NCBI GenBank assembly: GCA_963764215.1
Contig: CAVXRS010000005.1
Location: forward strand, 186,001-250,000
Direction of reading: 5' to 3'
Source of the DNA: JAFDWI01 sp963764215
GTDB taxonomy: Bacteria > Actinomycetota > Acidimicrobiia > Acidimicrobiales > Iamiaceae
Length of the DNA stretch: 64,000 nt
Under the pieces are notes generated by a model. It was not told the origin of the DNA and made no database searches. It was given only the letters and a program-made list of their open reading frames with translations. Each line of letters begins with the position of its first letter. Positions within the stretch are counted from its first letter, which is position 1. Of this stretch, positions 36,550 through 45,396 are shown one piece after another. Position numbers and translations under genes: made by a program.

Positions 36550-37713
36550 GTGCGCGACGCCCCGATCGTTGCCAGCCCGGCCGAGGTCACCTACAACCGT
36601 GACGCCTGGATCGATGTCGACCTCGCGGCCGTTGCCCACAACGTCGAGTCGTTGCGCAAGTGGGTCGCGCCGGCGAAGTTGTGTGCGGTGGTCAAAGCCG
36701 ACGGGTACGGCCACGGGGCGATTCCGGTGGCCATGGCCGCGCTGGACGCGGGGGCGGACCTGTTGGCGGTGGCGCTGGTGGACGAAGGGCTCGCGTTGCG
36801 CGACGCCGGGATCGACGCGCCGATCCTGCTGCTCTCCGAGCCGCCCCTGGCGTCGCTGGACGATGTCGTCGCCAATCGGCTGACCCTCACGGTGTACCGG
36901 GCCGAGGCCGTCGAGGCGGCGGAGCGGGCCGCGGCCCGGCGGGGCGGGCGGGTCGACGTGCACTGCAAGGTCGACACCGGGATGCACCGGGTCGGTGCCG
37001 ATCCCGGCGACATCGTCGAGCTGGTCGAGAAGGTCGTTGCTTCGCCGCATCTGCATCTGGCAGGGCTGTTGACCCATTTCGCCGTCGCCGACGAACCCGG
37101 CGATCCGTTCACCGACGAGCAGTGTGCCCGGTTCGACGAGGTGCGGGCGACGCTCGCGGAAAAGGGCCTGCCCACGGGGATGGTGCATGCGGCGAACTCG
37201 GCAGGTGCGCTCCGCTTCCGGGGACGACACGACCTGGTCCGCGTCGGCATCGCGCTCTATGGTCTGGCGCCCTCACCCGAAATGGACGATCCGATCGGGC
37301 TCCGGCCGGCGCTTTCGCTCCGGGCCCGAGTGTCCTTCGCCAAGCGGGTGGCCGCGGGGGAGGCGCTCTCCTACGGCCTGCGGTACCGGTTGGACCGGGA
37401 GTCCCAGGTGGTGACCGTGCCGCTGGGCTATGCCGACGGGGTGCGGCGTGTCCTGGGTGAACGCAACGGACAGGTGCTCATCGGGGGCCGTCGTCACCCG
37501 ATCGCGGGGACCGTCACGATGGATCAGCTCCTCGTCGATTGCGGACCGGACGGTCAGGTCGCCATCGGTGACGAGGTCGTGCTGCTGGGCAGCCAGGGCG
37601 ATGAGGAGATCACCGCCCAGGAGTGGGCCGACCGTCTGGACACGATCACCTACGAGGTGGTGTGCGGGTTCAGTCCCCGGCTTCCCCGGTTCCATCGGGC
37701 CATGGGCCGCTGA
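36550..37713 (+). CDS. alr: Alanine racemase
   Basis: Alr makes D-alanine for peptidoglycan using pyridoxal phosphate. The 387-residue product has the PLP lysine in CAVVKADGYGHGA near residue 49, the cofactor-site HCKVDTGMHRVG near 138, HAANSAGALRF, and the GLRY and VTVPLGYADGVRR region with the second-base Tyr supplied in trans. TVTMDQLLVDCG near 320 completes the site. Length is normal. The start is GTG; an internal start would remove the conserved first strand. Confidence 0.96.
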   Translation: MRDAPIVASPAEVTYNRDAWIDVDLAAVAHNVESLRKWVAPAKLCAVVKADGYGHGAIPVAMAALDAGADLLAVALVDEGLALRDAGIDAPILLLSEPPLASLDDVVANRLTLTVYRAEAVEAAERAAARRGGRVDVHCKVDTGMHRVGADPGDIVELVEKVVASPHLHLAGLLTHFAVADEPGDPFTDEQCARFDEVRATLAEKGLPTGMVHAANSAGALRFRGRHDLVRVGIALYGLAPSPEMDDPIGLRPALSLRARVSFAKRVAAGEALSYGLRYRLDRESQVVTVPLGYADGVRRVLGERNGQVLIGGRRHPIAGTVTMDQLLVDCGPDGQVAIGDEVVLLGSQGDEEITAQEWADRLDTITYEVVCGFSPRLPRFHRAMGR

Positions 37714-37811
37714 CCCGCGCCGCGCAGGGCCCCGGCGGAGGCCAGAGCAGATCCGCGGGGTAGCGTGCCACTGCTGCGGCCGGTACGCGAACGAGATTGG
37801 AGCGACACCCC

Positions 37812-38824
37812 ATGAAGCCTGTGACCAAACGGTTGATCGGTGTGGGAGTGCTCGGTGTCGGCGTCGCACTCGCCGCGGGCCCGGGCCGTCGGGCACTCGT
37901 GGGTCGCATCGGGGACCGGGTGGTGCCCGGGATCGACGACACGTGGTTCGATCTGCCCGAAGATGTCGAGCACCGTGACGTGCCCACGCACGATGGCGGC
38001 TCGGTCCACGTGGTCGAGCACGGTTCGGGCCGTCCGCTGGTCCTCCTGCACGGTGTCACCCTCGCGGCCGAGGTCTGGGCGCCGATCATGCACCTGGTCG
38101 GTGACCGTTTCCGGGTCATCGCCCTGGACGTGCGCGGCCACGGCCGGTCGGTGGTCGGCGACGACGGGATCGGTCGGGTGCCCGCGGCGCACGATCTGGC
38201 GACGGTGCTGGACGCACTCGACGTGCGCGATGCGGTCGTCATGGGCCATTCGATGGGCGGCATGATCCTGGGCCGGTTCTGTGGGGACTTCCCCGAGGTG
38301 CTGCGCCACCGGGTCGCCGGTCTGGTGTTCATGGACACGGTGGTCAGCCATGTCATGCCACCGGGCGTCGATTCCCTGGTGAACCGGGCGGGGCAGGCGA
38401 TGCTGGCGCGGGAAGCCGCGGGCGCCGTCCCCCCGCGTTGCCCCACGACGCCGAGCTGCTGCTGACCCGGTTGGCGTTCGGCCGCCGCCCATCCGGCCGG
38501 GCCGTGCAGGTGACCACCAGGTTGGGCCATGACCTGTCCGACGACTACCGCTCGAAGCTGTGGATCGACCTGTTCGACACGGACAATCGGGACGGCCTGG
38601 CGAAGGTGACCCAACCGGCCACGGTGATCGTGGGTTCCCGCGATCTGCTCACGCCGGTCTCGGCGGCGAAGCGGATCGTCGAGAACCTGCACGACGGTGA
38701 GTTGTTGGTGCTCGACGGGGCGGGCCACCAGTGCATGCAGGAGCGTCCCCTGCAGGTCGCCAAGGCACTCGATGCGTTGGTCGAACGCATCGAGGCCGGC
38801 CAGCCGGAGTCTGCTGCGGGCTGA
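37812..38824 (+). CDS. Alpha/beta hydrolase with N-terminal membrane anchor, frameshifted
   Basis: The N-terminus MKPVTKRLIGVGVLGVGVAL is a likely membrane anchor. The hydrolase domain has VVEHGSGRPLVLLHG, ALDVRGHGRSV, the nucleophile elbow VVMGHSMGGMIL with Ser, and a His in DGAGHQCMQERP. A missing G near 38440 breaks the frame after about 210 residues. Corrected length is about 337 residues. The gene lies in the alr-to-tsaE interval where many actinobacteria also carry an alpha/beta hydrolase; the substrate is unknown. Confidence 0.87.
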
Positions 38825-38829
38825 CTACG

Positions 38830-39387
38830 ATGCGCGACGTGTCCTCACCGGCCGTGCTCGAAACCAGGACCACGTCGGTTTCCGAGACCCGGGAGCTGGC
38901 CGCCGCGGTCGCCGAGCTGCTCCGACCCGGGGACGTGCTCGTGCTGGGTGGGGATCTGGGCGCGGGCAAGACCGCGTTCACCCAGGGGCTGGGCGCGGCG
39001 CTCGGCGTGCGCGAGCCGATGGTCTCGCCGACGTTCACGATCGAACGCATCTACGACGCCGACCTCCGGTTGCATCACCTCGACGTTTACCGTCTCGAAC
39101 ATCTCCACGAAGCCCTGGATCTGGGCCTGGACGAGGCGCTCGATGACGGTGACGTGGTGATCGTGGAATGGGGCGAGGCGATCTCGGGAGTCCTGGGAGG
39201 CGACCATCTGCTCGTGCGCCTCGCGCTCGCCGACGGCGACACCGAACGTGAGGTGACCTTCGCCGTTCACGGTGCCCGGTGGGAGGGCCGAGCCGGCGAA
39301 TTGGCCGAGGCGGTGGAGCCGTGGCGGCTCGGCGGACAGCCGATTTCGGGCGCCGGTCGTGCATCCGAGCGGGGAGCGCGGGAGCTG
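38830..39387 (+). CDS. tsaE: tRNA t6A threonylcarbamoyladenosine ATPase TsaE, read in frame into tsaB
   Basis: TsaE is the ATPase partner of TsaB-TsaD in making t6A37 on tRNAs. The product has the Walker A LGGDLGAGKTAFTQGL near residue 40, SPTFTIERIYDA, the YRLEHLHEALDLGLDEAL region and VVIVEWGEAI. There is no stop before the ATG of tsaB; the frame simply continues, giving a TsaE-TsaB fusion. However, the sequence at the junction is CTGATGCTG, which in the -1 frame would be a TGATG stop-start overlap, so one indel in the last 60 bases could hide a normal stop. The last 20 residues are not family-like. Confidence 0.93.
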
Positions 39388-40096
39388 ATGCTGGTGCTGG
39401 GCATCACCACCTCGACCGCTCGCATCGGCGTTGCCCTGGGCGATGCCGACGGCATCCGTGCCTGCTGGGAGGCGGTCCGACCGCGTCACCACGCCGAACT
39501 GGTCGCCCCGGCCATCACCCAGGTGTGTGCCGCCGCAGGGGTGCAGCTCGCCGACGTCGCCGTCGCCGCGGTGGACAACGGTCCGGGATTGTTCACCGGC
39601 CTGCGGGTCGGCGTGGCCGGCGCCAAGGGCATCGCGTTCGCGCTCGGTGTCCCGCTGATCGCCGTGTCGAGTCTGGATCTGTTGGCATTCGGGGTCCGGT
39701 GGTCCGACCGGCGGGTCACCACGGTGATCGACGCCCGCCGTTCGGAGTTGTTCGTGGCGTCGTACGTGGCCGGTTCCCGGGGGGATGCAACAGGTGAGCC
39801 AACCTCACACTGCCACCCCCGACGATCTGGCCGCCGACCTGATCGCGGATCCCGGGCCCCACCTGCTGGTCGGCAACGGCGCCCACCGGTATGCGGACGT
39901 CTTCGAACCGCTCGAAGGGGTCGAGGTCGCCGACGTGGGCATGCTCTACCCCCCGGTGCGTGCCCTGGTGCAACTCGCGCACGCCCGGGCCATGCGCGAG
40001 GAGTGGCAGCGCCCCGAGGCGGTCCGCTGTGTCTATCTGCGCCAACCCGACGCCGAGATCAACTGGCAGACCCGGGACGGTGGGGTGCGCGCGTGA
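39388..40096 (+). CDS. tsaB: tRNA t6A biosynthesis protein TsaB, frameshifted
   Basis: TsaB is the inactive paralogue that pairs with TsaD. The N-terminal actin-like domain reads VLGITTSTARIGVALGD and has the conserved VDNGPGLFTGLRVGVAGAKGIAFAL and VIDARRSELFVASY. An extra base near 39765 breaks the frame; the second half (GGMQQVSQPHTATPDDLAADL, VYLRQPDAEINW) ends in a GTGA overlap with rimI. Corrected length is about 236 residues. Confidence 0.92.
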
Positions 40097-40704
40097 GCCT
40101 CCGCCCGTTGTCCACTGCGGATCCGCTGACGATCACGCTCGCGCCGATGCGCCGCCGGCATCTGCGCGCGGTCCTGGCCAACGAGCGCCGGGTGTATCCG
40201 CATCCCTGGAAGATGAACCTGTTCTTGTCCGAGATCGCCCGCCCCGAGTCCCGGAGCTATGTCGTGGCCCGGGCCGGTGCGCTGATCGTGGGGCACTGTG
40301 GGGTGCTCTACGTGGCGGACGAAGGTCACCTCACCACGGTGGTCGTCGCCCCCGAGTTCCAACGGCGCCAGATCGCCTCGCGGATGCTGTGCTACCAGAT
40401 GCGCCATGCCGTCGAGCGGGGTGTGCGGGCGCTCACCTTGGAGGTGCGGGTCTCCAACGAGGCCGCCCGGGCCTGCTACGCGAGTTTCGGTTTCGTCCCG
40501 GCGGGAATCCGGAAGGGCTACTACGCCGAATCGGGTGAGGATGCGCTGATCATGTGGGCACACGACATCGACGAGGACGAGATGGTCGGGCGACGGGAGG
40601 CCATCGAGGCGTCCTTTCAGGGGGCAACCCGTCTCGACAATCTGCCGGGACCGCACCTCGAGGCGCCCGGCGGTGGGGACCGTTCCGACGACGGTGGACG
40701 ATGA
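40093..40704 (+). CDS. rimI: Ribosomal-protein-alanine N-acetyltransferase
   Basis: This GNAT-family enzyme acetylates the N-terminus of S18 and possibly other proteins. The product has MRRRHLRAVLANERRVYPHPW, the acetyl-CoA-binding VVVAPEFQRRQIASRML near residue 87 and LEVRVSNEAARACYASFGF near 117, all RimI-like. At 203 residues it is about 45 longer than usual because of an acidic tail with no recognisable domain. GTG overlaps the tsaB stop. The tsaE-tsaB-rimI-tsaD order is standard. Confidence 0.93.
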   Translation: MSLRPLSTADPLTITLAPMRRRHLRAVLANERRVYPHPWKMNLFLSEIARPESRSYVVARAGALIVGHCGVLYVADEGHLTTVVVAPEFQRRQIASRMLCYQMRHAVERGVRALTLEVRVSNEAARACYASFGFVPAGIRKGYYAESGEDALIMWAHDIDEDEMVGRREAIEASFQGATRLDNLPGPHLEAPGGGDRSDDGGR

Positions 40705-41729
40705 CCGCCGAATCGTCCGACTCCGCACAGGTCGGGCCCCGGACGCGGATCCTGGCGATCGAGACGTCCTGTGACGAGACGGCCGCGGCGGTCGTCGTCG
40801 GGGGGACGACCGTGGAGTCGTCGGTGGTGTCCAGCCAGGTGGACCTGCACGCTCGCTTCGGTGGGGTGGTCCCCGAGGTCGCGAGCCGGGCACACGTCGA
40901 GTTGTGCATTCCGGTGGTGGCCGAGGCGCTCGACAGGGCGGGTTGCCGTGCGACCGACGTCGATGCGGTGGCCGCGACGTATGGTCCCGGGTTGATCGGC
41001 GCACTACTCGTGGGGGTGAGCACGGCGAAGTCGTTGGCGCTGGGCTGGGGGGTGCCGTTCGTCGGGGTCAACCACCTCGAGGGGCATCTGGTGGCGGGCT
41101 TCCTGGAGGACCCCGACCTGGAGCCACCCCTGGTCGTGTTGTTGGTTTCCGGCGGTCACACGATGCTCGTGGCGCTCGACTCACCGACGGACTACCGGGT
41201 GCTCGGGGCGACGCTCGACGACGCGGCCGGCGAGGCGTTCGACAAGGTGGCCCGGTTTCTGGGATTGGGCTATCCGGGTGGTCCGCTGATCGATCGCCTC
41301 GCCGCCGCTGGGGACCCGACCGTGCTGGACCTGCCTCGGGCGATGCGCGGCGACAGTCTCGATTTCTCGTTCTCGGGGCTCAAGACCGCGGTGGTGAACG
41401 CCGTGCGCAACGACCCCGAGGTGGCCAACGAGGACGTGGCCGCCAGCTTCCAGGTCGCCGTCGTCGACGTGCTGGTCGACAAGGCCCGGCGTGCCGCCCG
41501 ACAGATCGGCGCCAGGGGCATCTGTCTGGGCGGTGGGGTGGCGGCGAATTCGGCGTTGCGTGCACGCGTCGCCGAAGTGTGCGCCGAGGACGGACTGCGG
41601 GCGTTTCTGCCGGCCCGGGCGATGTGCACCGACAACGCGGCGATGATCGGCGCGGCCGCGTGGTATCGCCTTGCCGCCGACGGGCCGAGCGGACTCGATC
41701 TGGGGGCGGTTCCGGGCCTGGGCCTGTGA
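40701..41729 (+). CDS. tsaD: tRNA N6-threonylcarbamoyladenosine transferase TsaD
   Basis: TsaD is the catalytic subunit transferring threonylcarbamoyl to A37 of tRNAs. The 342-residue product has ILAIETSCDETAAAVV near residue 15, VPEVASRAHVE and VNHLEGHLVAGFL with the metal-binding His residues, LLVSGGHTMLVAL, and the carbohydrate-kinase-like FSFSGLKTAVVN and LGGGVAANSALRARV. The end contains CTDNAAMIGAAAWYRL. Length and motifs are complete. It overlaps the rimI stop by four bases. Confidence 0.97.
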   Translation: MTAESSDSAQVGPRTRILAIETSCDETAAAVVVGGTTVESSVVSSQVDLHARFGGVVPEVASRAHVELCIPVVAEALDRAGCRATDVDAVAATYGPGLIGALLVGVSTAKSLALGWGVPFVGVNHLEGHLVAGFLEDPDLEPPLVVLLVSGGHTMLVALDSPTDYRVLGATLDDAAGEAFDKVARFLGLGYPGGPLIDRLAAAGDPTVLDLPRAMRGDSLDFSFSGLKTAVVNAVRNDPEVANEDVAASFQVAVVDVLVDKARRAARQIGARGICLGGGVAANSALRARVAEVCAEDGLRAFLPARAMCTDNAAMIGAAAWYRLAADGPSGLDLGAVPGLGL

Positions 41730-41781
41730 GCAGGGCCGCGTCGGCTGTCTGTGACGCGCGGAATTTTGCAAAGCTGGGGGC

Positions 41782-42009
41782 ATGGGGCTGTTCTCGAAAC
41801 GACGGAACAAGGGATTCGACCCGGATCTGTGGTCGGATGCCACCGACCGCGCCAAGGGGCGGGGTGATGCTTCGTGGTTCGCCGACATGGGCGAGGACGA
41901 TCCGGCGCTGGACGAGCTGGAGACCAATGCCGGGGCGCAGTTCGGCGACGAGGACGCCGACTGGTTGCGCGACGACCCGGGCGAGGCCGTCCGACGTTCC
42001 CGACGCTGA
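41782..42009 (+). CDS. Small acidic protein of unknown function
   Basis: The 75-residue product starts MGLFSKRRNKGFDPDLW and is otherwise acidic, with DMGEDDPALDELETNAGAQF. It has no signal peptide or membrane segment. The basic, hydrophobic N-terminus could touch membrane or nucleic acid, but there is nothing more to go on. The ATG follows CTGGGGGC. Codon use matches neighbours, supporting a real gene. Confidence 0.55.
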   Translation: MGLFSKRRNKGFDPDLWSDATDRAKGRGDASWFADMGEDDPALDELETNAGAQFGDEDADWLRDDPGEAVRRSRR

Positions 42010-42040
42010 GCCACCACCGGCGGCAGGATCCAGCGCGTGG

Positions 42041-42682
42041 CTAGGTGGCTCCCTCGGTGACGGGCGTGGGGTCCAGCATCTGGGCACGCAGGGTGGCGCC
42101 GACGTCGTCGCGCCACTGCTGGGGTGACCAGCCGCAGTCGTCCACGAGCATCCGGTGGACTTCGGGGCTGAACAACGCGTACCCGATCGCGGCCGCCCGC
42201 TCGGCCGTCAGGTCTTCGTTGAAGCCGGTCTTCTCGGCGAGCGGGCTCATCACGTCGCGTGCGGACTGGAGTCGGTCCGCGATGATCTTCGCCTCCAACG
42301 CCGCGACCTCGGGATCGGCGGCCGCGGCCTGGATGACCCCGTAGAGGGGACTGGACCGTTCGATCGCGGCGGCCACGTGCACCACGGCGATGTCGAGCGC
42401 ACCAGGTGCATCCGGGCAGTCTCTGAGCTGGTCCATCCAGGGGCGCGCCACCATGGCGACCTCCTCGGCGTCGCCGGCGGCGGCGACTTCCACGGCGGTC
42501 TCGAGGATCGCGACCTTGGACCCGAAGGCCAGGTACACGGCCTGTGCGGACACGCCGGCTGCCTTGGCGATGGCGGTCACCGTGGTGGCGACGTAGCCGT
42601 CGCGCAGGAACAGTTCGGTCGCGGCCTCCACGATGCGGGCCTGCGTCGCCAGTCCTCTGGAAGTCTTTCCTGATCGACCCAT
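42041..42682 (-). CDS. TetR-family transcriptional regulator
   Basis: The 213-residue product has a typical N-terminal TetR helix-turn-helix: RIVEAATELFLRDGYVATTV then IAKAAGVSAQAVYLAFGSK near residues 15-55. The C-terminal ligand-binding half is helical and not recognisable. It is divergent from a SnoaL-like and an SRPBCC gene, and a perfect 29-bp palindrome lies 25 bases upstream of its start. It therefore likely represses itself and those genes until a small ligand binds. An earlier in-frame ATG at 42724 would put the palindrome inside the coding region and is less likely. Confidence 0.92.
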   Translation of the reverse strand: MGRSGKTSRGLATQARIVEAATELFLRDGYVATTVTAIAKAAGVSAQAVYLAFGSKVAILETAVEVAAAGDAEEVAMVARPWMDQLRDCPDAPGALDIAVVHVAAAIERSSPLYGVIQAAAADPEVAALEAKIIADRLQSARDVMSPLAEKTGFNEDLTAERAAAIGYALFSPEVHRMLVDDCGWSPQQWRDDVGATLRAQMLDPTPVTEGAT

Positions 42683-42706
42683 GAAACCCCTTGACAGGCG
42701 TTCAAA

Positions 42707-42735
42707 GATGATGTTGAGTGACACTCAACATCATC
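42707..42735. promoter_or_regulatory. Perfect 29-bp palindromic operator for the TetR regulator
   Basis: GATGATGTTGAGTG (42707-42720) and CACTCAACATCATC (42722-42735) are exact reverse complements around a single central A. The site lies between the divergent TetR and SnoaL-like genes, where an autorepressor would bind. The core TTGAGTGnCACTCAA is the kind of palindrome bound by TetR-family dimers. Confidence 0.8.
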
Positions 42736-42786
42736 ACTCTAGTCCTCCGCACCATCCCGTGCAACGAACAAAGGGAAAACGCCACC

Positions 42787-43179
42787 ATGAGCACCCAGGA
42801 AAACATCGACCAGGTCCAGCGGGCGGTCACCGCCTTTGGCACCGGGGACCTCGCAGCCCTCGACGAGCTGCTCGCCCCGGACGCCGTTTGGTATGCCGCG
42901 GGTGCCGGCGTGCTCTCCGGCCCCAAGCGCGGGCGGGACGCCGTCTTCGCCTACCTGGGTGGCCTGATGGAACGTTCGGGTGGAAACTTCACGATGGATG
43001 CCGTCGACCTCGCCGGGTCCGCCGATCGCGTCTTTCTCCTCCAGCACAGCCACGCCGAACGGGAAGGCAAGGTCATCGACCACGACGTCGTCGTCGTCTT
43101 CCGCCTCGCCGACGGGGCGATCACCGAAGTCCGGGAGTACTTTGTCGACACCGCCGCCGTCGATGCGTTCTGGGCCTGA
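42787..43179 (+). CDS. SnoaL-like / NTF2-fold protein
   Basis: The 130-residue product has the NTF2-like pattern: an N-terminal helix (NIDQVQRAVTAFGTGDLAAL), LLAPDAVWYAAGAG, then DVVVVFRLADGAITEVREYF and a terminal Trp-containing FWA. Proteins of this shape are small ketosteroid-isomerase-like enzymes or ligand binders. No catalytic residue can be assigned with certainty. It is the first gene downstream of the palindromic operator and probably cotranscribed with the following SRPBCC gene. Confidence 0.85.
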   Translation: MSTQENIDQVQRAVTAFGTGDLAALDELLAPDAVWYAAGAGVLSGPKRGRDAVFAYLGGLMERSGGNFTMDAVDLAGSADRVFLLQHSHAEREGKVIDHDVVVVFRLADGAITEVREYFVDTAAVDAFWA

Positions 43180-43247
43180 AGCGAACCAGTCCAGCACCAC
43201 ACTTTCGATCAGATCATTCTTCGAGCAGATCATCAGGAGCCACCAAA

Positions 43248-43727
43248 ATGTCCAGCAAATTGAAGAGGAGCGGCCAGGTCGACGTGGAAGTCGCAGCCAC
43301 GCCCGAACAGGTGTGGGCGGTGCTCACCGACGTCACCCGGGTCGGTGACTGGTCCGGGGAATGCCACACCGCACAGTGGCTGGACGGCGCCGAGGGGGCC
43401 GCTGCGGGCGTCCGATTCCGCGGCTCGAACAAGAATGGATTCGCCCGTTGGTCCAAGAAGTGCACCATCACCGACGTGGAGCCGACCAGACGGTTCGTCT
43501 ACGAGACCCACAGCAGTGCGCTGGACCCTGGCGCCACCCGGTGGTCCTTCACGCTCGAACCCGCCGCAGGAGGCTGCCGCCTCAGTCAATCCTTCGAGAT
43601 CATCAACATGCCCAAAGCCGCCGAGTGGGTGATCACAAAGGTCCTGCCCGCCCACATCGACCGCACCCAGGAGTTGCGTGCCGACCTCGAGCGACTCGGC
43701 GCGCTCGCCGCCCAGGTGCCGACCTGA
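43248..43727 (+). CDS. SRPBCC (START/Bet v1-like) protein
   Basis: The 159-residue product shows the polyketide-cyclase/SRPBCC pattern: VDVEVAATPEQVWAVLTDV, RVGDWSGECHTAQWLDGA, FRGSNKNGFARWSKKCTIT and LSQSFEI. These proteins bind hydrophobic ligands in a deep cavity. An AGGAG site precedes the ATG by nine bases. It is likely in the TetR-controlled unit, and its closest relative here is the convergent gene at 43767, which has the same WSGE/YSPE-like core. Confidence 0.88.
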   Translation: MSSKLKRSGQVDVEVAATPEQVWAVLTDVTRVGDWSGECHTAQWLDGAEGAAAGVRFRGSNKNGFARWSKKCTITDVEPTRRFVYETHSSALDPGATRWSFTLEPAAGGCRLSQSFEIINMPKAAEWVITKVLPAHIDRTQELRADLERLGALAAQVPT

Positions 43728-43766
43728 GATCCGCACGGGGTTCGTCGTAGAGACCGGCCGGCCCGG

Positions 43767-44258
43767 TCACACCGGCAACGGTGGCTGTCCCGGACCTTCG
43801 GAGCCGGTCTCCGCGGCGACCTTGACGCGTTCCAGGGTGCGCAACATGTCGTTGCGGTTCCGTTTCTCGCGCAGGAACCCACCCAGGGGGCGCCAGATCT
43901 TGACGAGCACGCTGTCGGCGAGGCGGAACGACTCGGTGGCATCGGTGCCACCGTCCGCGCCCGGCGCGAACTCGTAGCGCCACGTGTTGAGCCGCCGGTC
44001 GCCCATCATGACCGCGAACTCGAAGACCTCTCCGGGCGCGCACTCGGTGACCTCACAGGTCGTCCAGTAGGTCGGGCCCCGCTCGTTCCGCTTCACGTGG
44101 CCGCGGTACCTGGCGCCCACCTCGGGGCCGGTCGCGTCGTCGAGCCATTCGGCCTCGAACACCTCCGGGCTGTAGTCGCCCATCCGGGTGATGTCGCTCA
44201 CCAGGTCCCAGACGTGTTTCGGGGTGGCGTCGATGTGGAGGCTGACCGAGGCGTGCAT
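43767..44258 (-). CDS. SRPBCC (START/Bet v1-like) protein
   Basis: The 163-residue product reads VSLHIDATPKHVWDLVSDI, RMGDYSPEVFEAEWLDDA and YRGHVKRNERGPTYWTTCEVT, clearly the same family as the gene convergent to it, so the two may be old duplicates. A minus-strand -10 box TAGCGT (44271-44266) ends only seven bases before the ATG, suggesting a leaderless transcript. Its ligand is unknown. Confidence 0.86.
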   Translation of the reverse strand: MHASVSLHIDATPKHVWDLVSDITRMGDYSPEVFEAEWLDDATGPEVGARYRGHVKRNERGPTYWTTCEVTECAPGEVFEFAVMMGDRRLNTWRYEFAPGADGGTDATESFRLADSVLVKIWRPLGGFLREKRNRNDMLRTLERVKVAAETGSEGPGQPPLPV

Positions 44259-44294
44259 GGTCCGGACGCTACCGGTCCGCCGGTGGGCTGTCTG

Positions 44295-44345
44295 CGAAAT
44301 TTGCACCATGGTGCCGCCCAGGTCGGCCTGGTCGTGCAAATTTCG
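44295..44345. repeat. Inverted repeat of CGAAATTTGCAC between minus-strand genes
   Basis: CGAAATTTGCAC (44295-44306) and GTGCAAATTTCG (44334-44345) are perfect 12-base inverted arms around 27 bases that themselves contain CCAGG-TCGG-CCTGG. The right arm with its flank is nearly identical, in reverse, to the copy at 33529-33552. It lies upstream of the SRPBCC gene, beyond its -10 box. Confidence 0.65.
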
Positions 44346-44376
44346 GGGGCGGGGATCGCGCCGCGGCCGGGACCGG

Positions 44377-45201
44377 TCAGTTGATGTCGTCGGGGTGTGC
44401 GCCGATGCGCCCGCCGGTGTCCAAGGCCGAGATCGCCGCCATGTCGTCGTCGGTGAGCGCGAAGTCGAACACGGCGAAGTTCTCGGCGATCCGGTCGTGG
44501 TGGGTGGACTTGGGGAACACCACGTCGCCACGCTGGATGCTCCAGCGCAGGGCGATCTGAGCCGGGGTGCGTCCCAGGCGGTCGGCGATCCGGGTGATGG
44601 TCGCATCGTCGAGGATCCGCCCCTGTCCGAGCGGTGCCCAGGCTTCGGTGACGATACCGAGCCCGGCGCCGAAGGCCCGCAGGTCGTCCTGGTCGAATCC
44701 AGGATGGACCTCGATCTGGTTCACCGACGGCACGGTCAGCCCGGCGTCGACTATCGCCTCGAGGTGCTCGCGCTGGAAGTTGGACACCCCGATCGAGCGG
44801 GCACGCCCCGCCGCCTGGAACTCCTCCAGGACCCGCCACGCGTCGAGAAACCCACCGGCTTTCGGCATCGGCCAGTGGATGAGGAACAGATCCACATGAT
44901 CGGTGTCCAGCGCCGCCAGGGTCTCGGCGAAGCTGGTGCGCGCCCGGGCCGGGTCGTGGTTCGGGTTGTCGAGTTTCGAGGTGATGAACACCTCGTCGCG
45001 TGCCAGTCCCGACGCACGCACGGCCGCGCCGACGCCGGCCTCGTTCGCGTACATCTCCGCGGTGTCGATGTGGCGGTAGCCGAGGGCGAGCGCGTCGGCG
45101 CACACCTGGGCGGCCGCACCCGGGTCGACCTGGTAGGTCCCGAAACCGAGTTGGGGGATCTCGACGCCGTCGTTCAGCGTGATCGTGGGGACATCGGCCA
45201 T
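44377..45201 (-). CDS. Aldo/keto reductase
   Basis: The 274-residue product has the AKR catalytic tetrad: Asp and Tyr in HIDTAEMYANE near residue 45, Lys in FITSKLDN near 76 and His in FLIHWPMP near 109. The NADPH-binding loop appears as FPKSTHHDRIAENFAVF near 232. Family 5-type (2,5-diketogluconate reductase-like) sequence such as GFGTYQV and SIGVSNFQREHLEAI is clear. It reduces aldehydes or ketones; substrate unknown. Confidence 0.94.
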   Translation of the reverse strand: MADVPTITLNDGVEIPQLGFGTYQVDPGAAAQVCADALALGYRHIDTAEMYANEAGVGAAVRASGLARDEVFITSKLDNPNHDPARARTSFAETLAALDTDHVDLFLIHWPMPKAGGFLDAWRVLEEFQAAGRARSIGVSNFQREHLEAIVDAGLTVPSVNQIEVHPGFDQDDLRAFGAGLGIVTEAWAPLGQGRILDDATITRIADRLGRTPAQIALRWSIQRGDVVFPKSTHHDRIAENFAVFDFALTDDDMAAISALDTGGRIGAHPDDIN

Positions 45202-45353
45202 GGTCGTTCACCGGTGTGGTCGCGGTCTGGGACGTGTCGAGCCCCCGAGGCACCGGGGGATCCGACCTGTTCAATGATCGCGCAGCGCGGCGCGGCGTTT
45301 CCAACTCGGCCAGCGGTGACGAAGCGAGCCCGACGGCAGGCCGGAAAAGAAAA

Positions 45354-45380
45354 CTGGCACTCTCGGTTTGCAAGTGCCAG
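45354..45380. promoter_or_regulatory. CIRCE-like HrcA site, upstream copy
   Basis: CTGGCACT (45354-45361) and AGTGCCAG (45373-45380) are exact inverted arms 11 bases apart. The geometry and core TGGCACT match a slightly degenerate CIRCE element. It overlaps the -35 box of the groES promoter. Confidence 0.6.
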
Positions 45381-45396
45381 CCGCGGCCCCTATCAT
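45368..45396 (+). promoter_or_regulatory. groESL promoter
   Basis: TTGCAA (45368-45373) and TATCAT (45391-45396) are 17 bases apart, placed between and partly overlapping two HrcA-type operators. This is a strong vegetative promoter that HrcA would shut off without heat or protein-folding stress. Confidence 0.7.
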
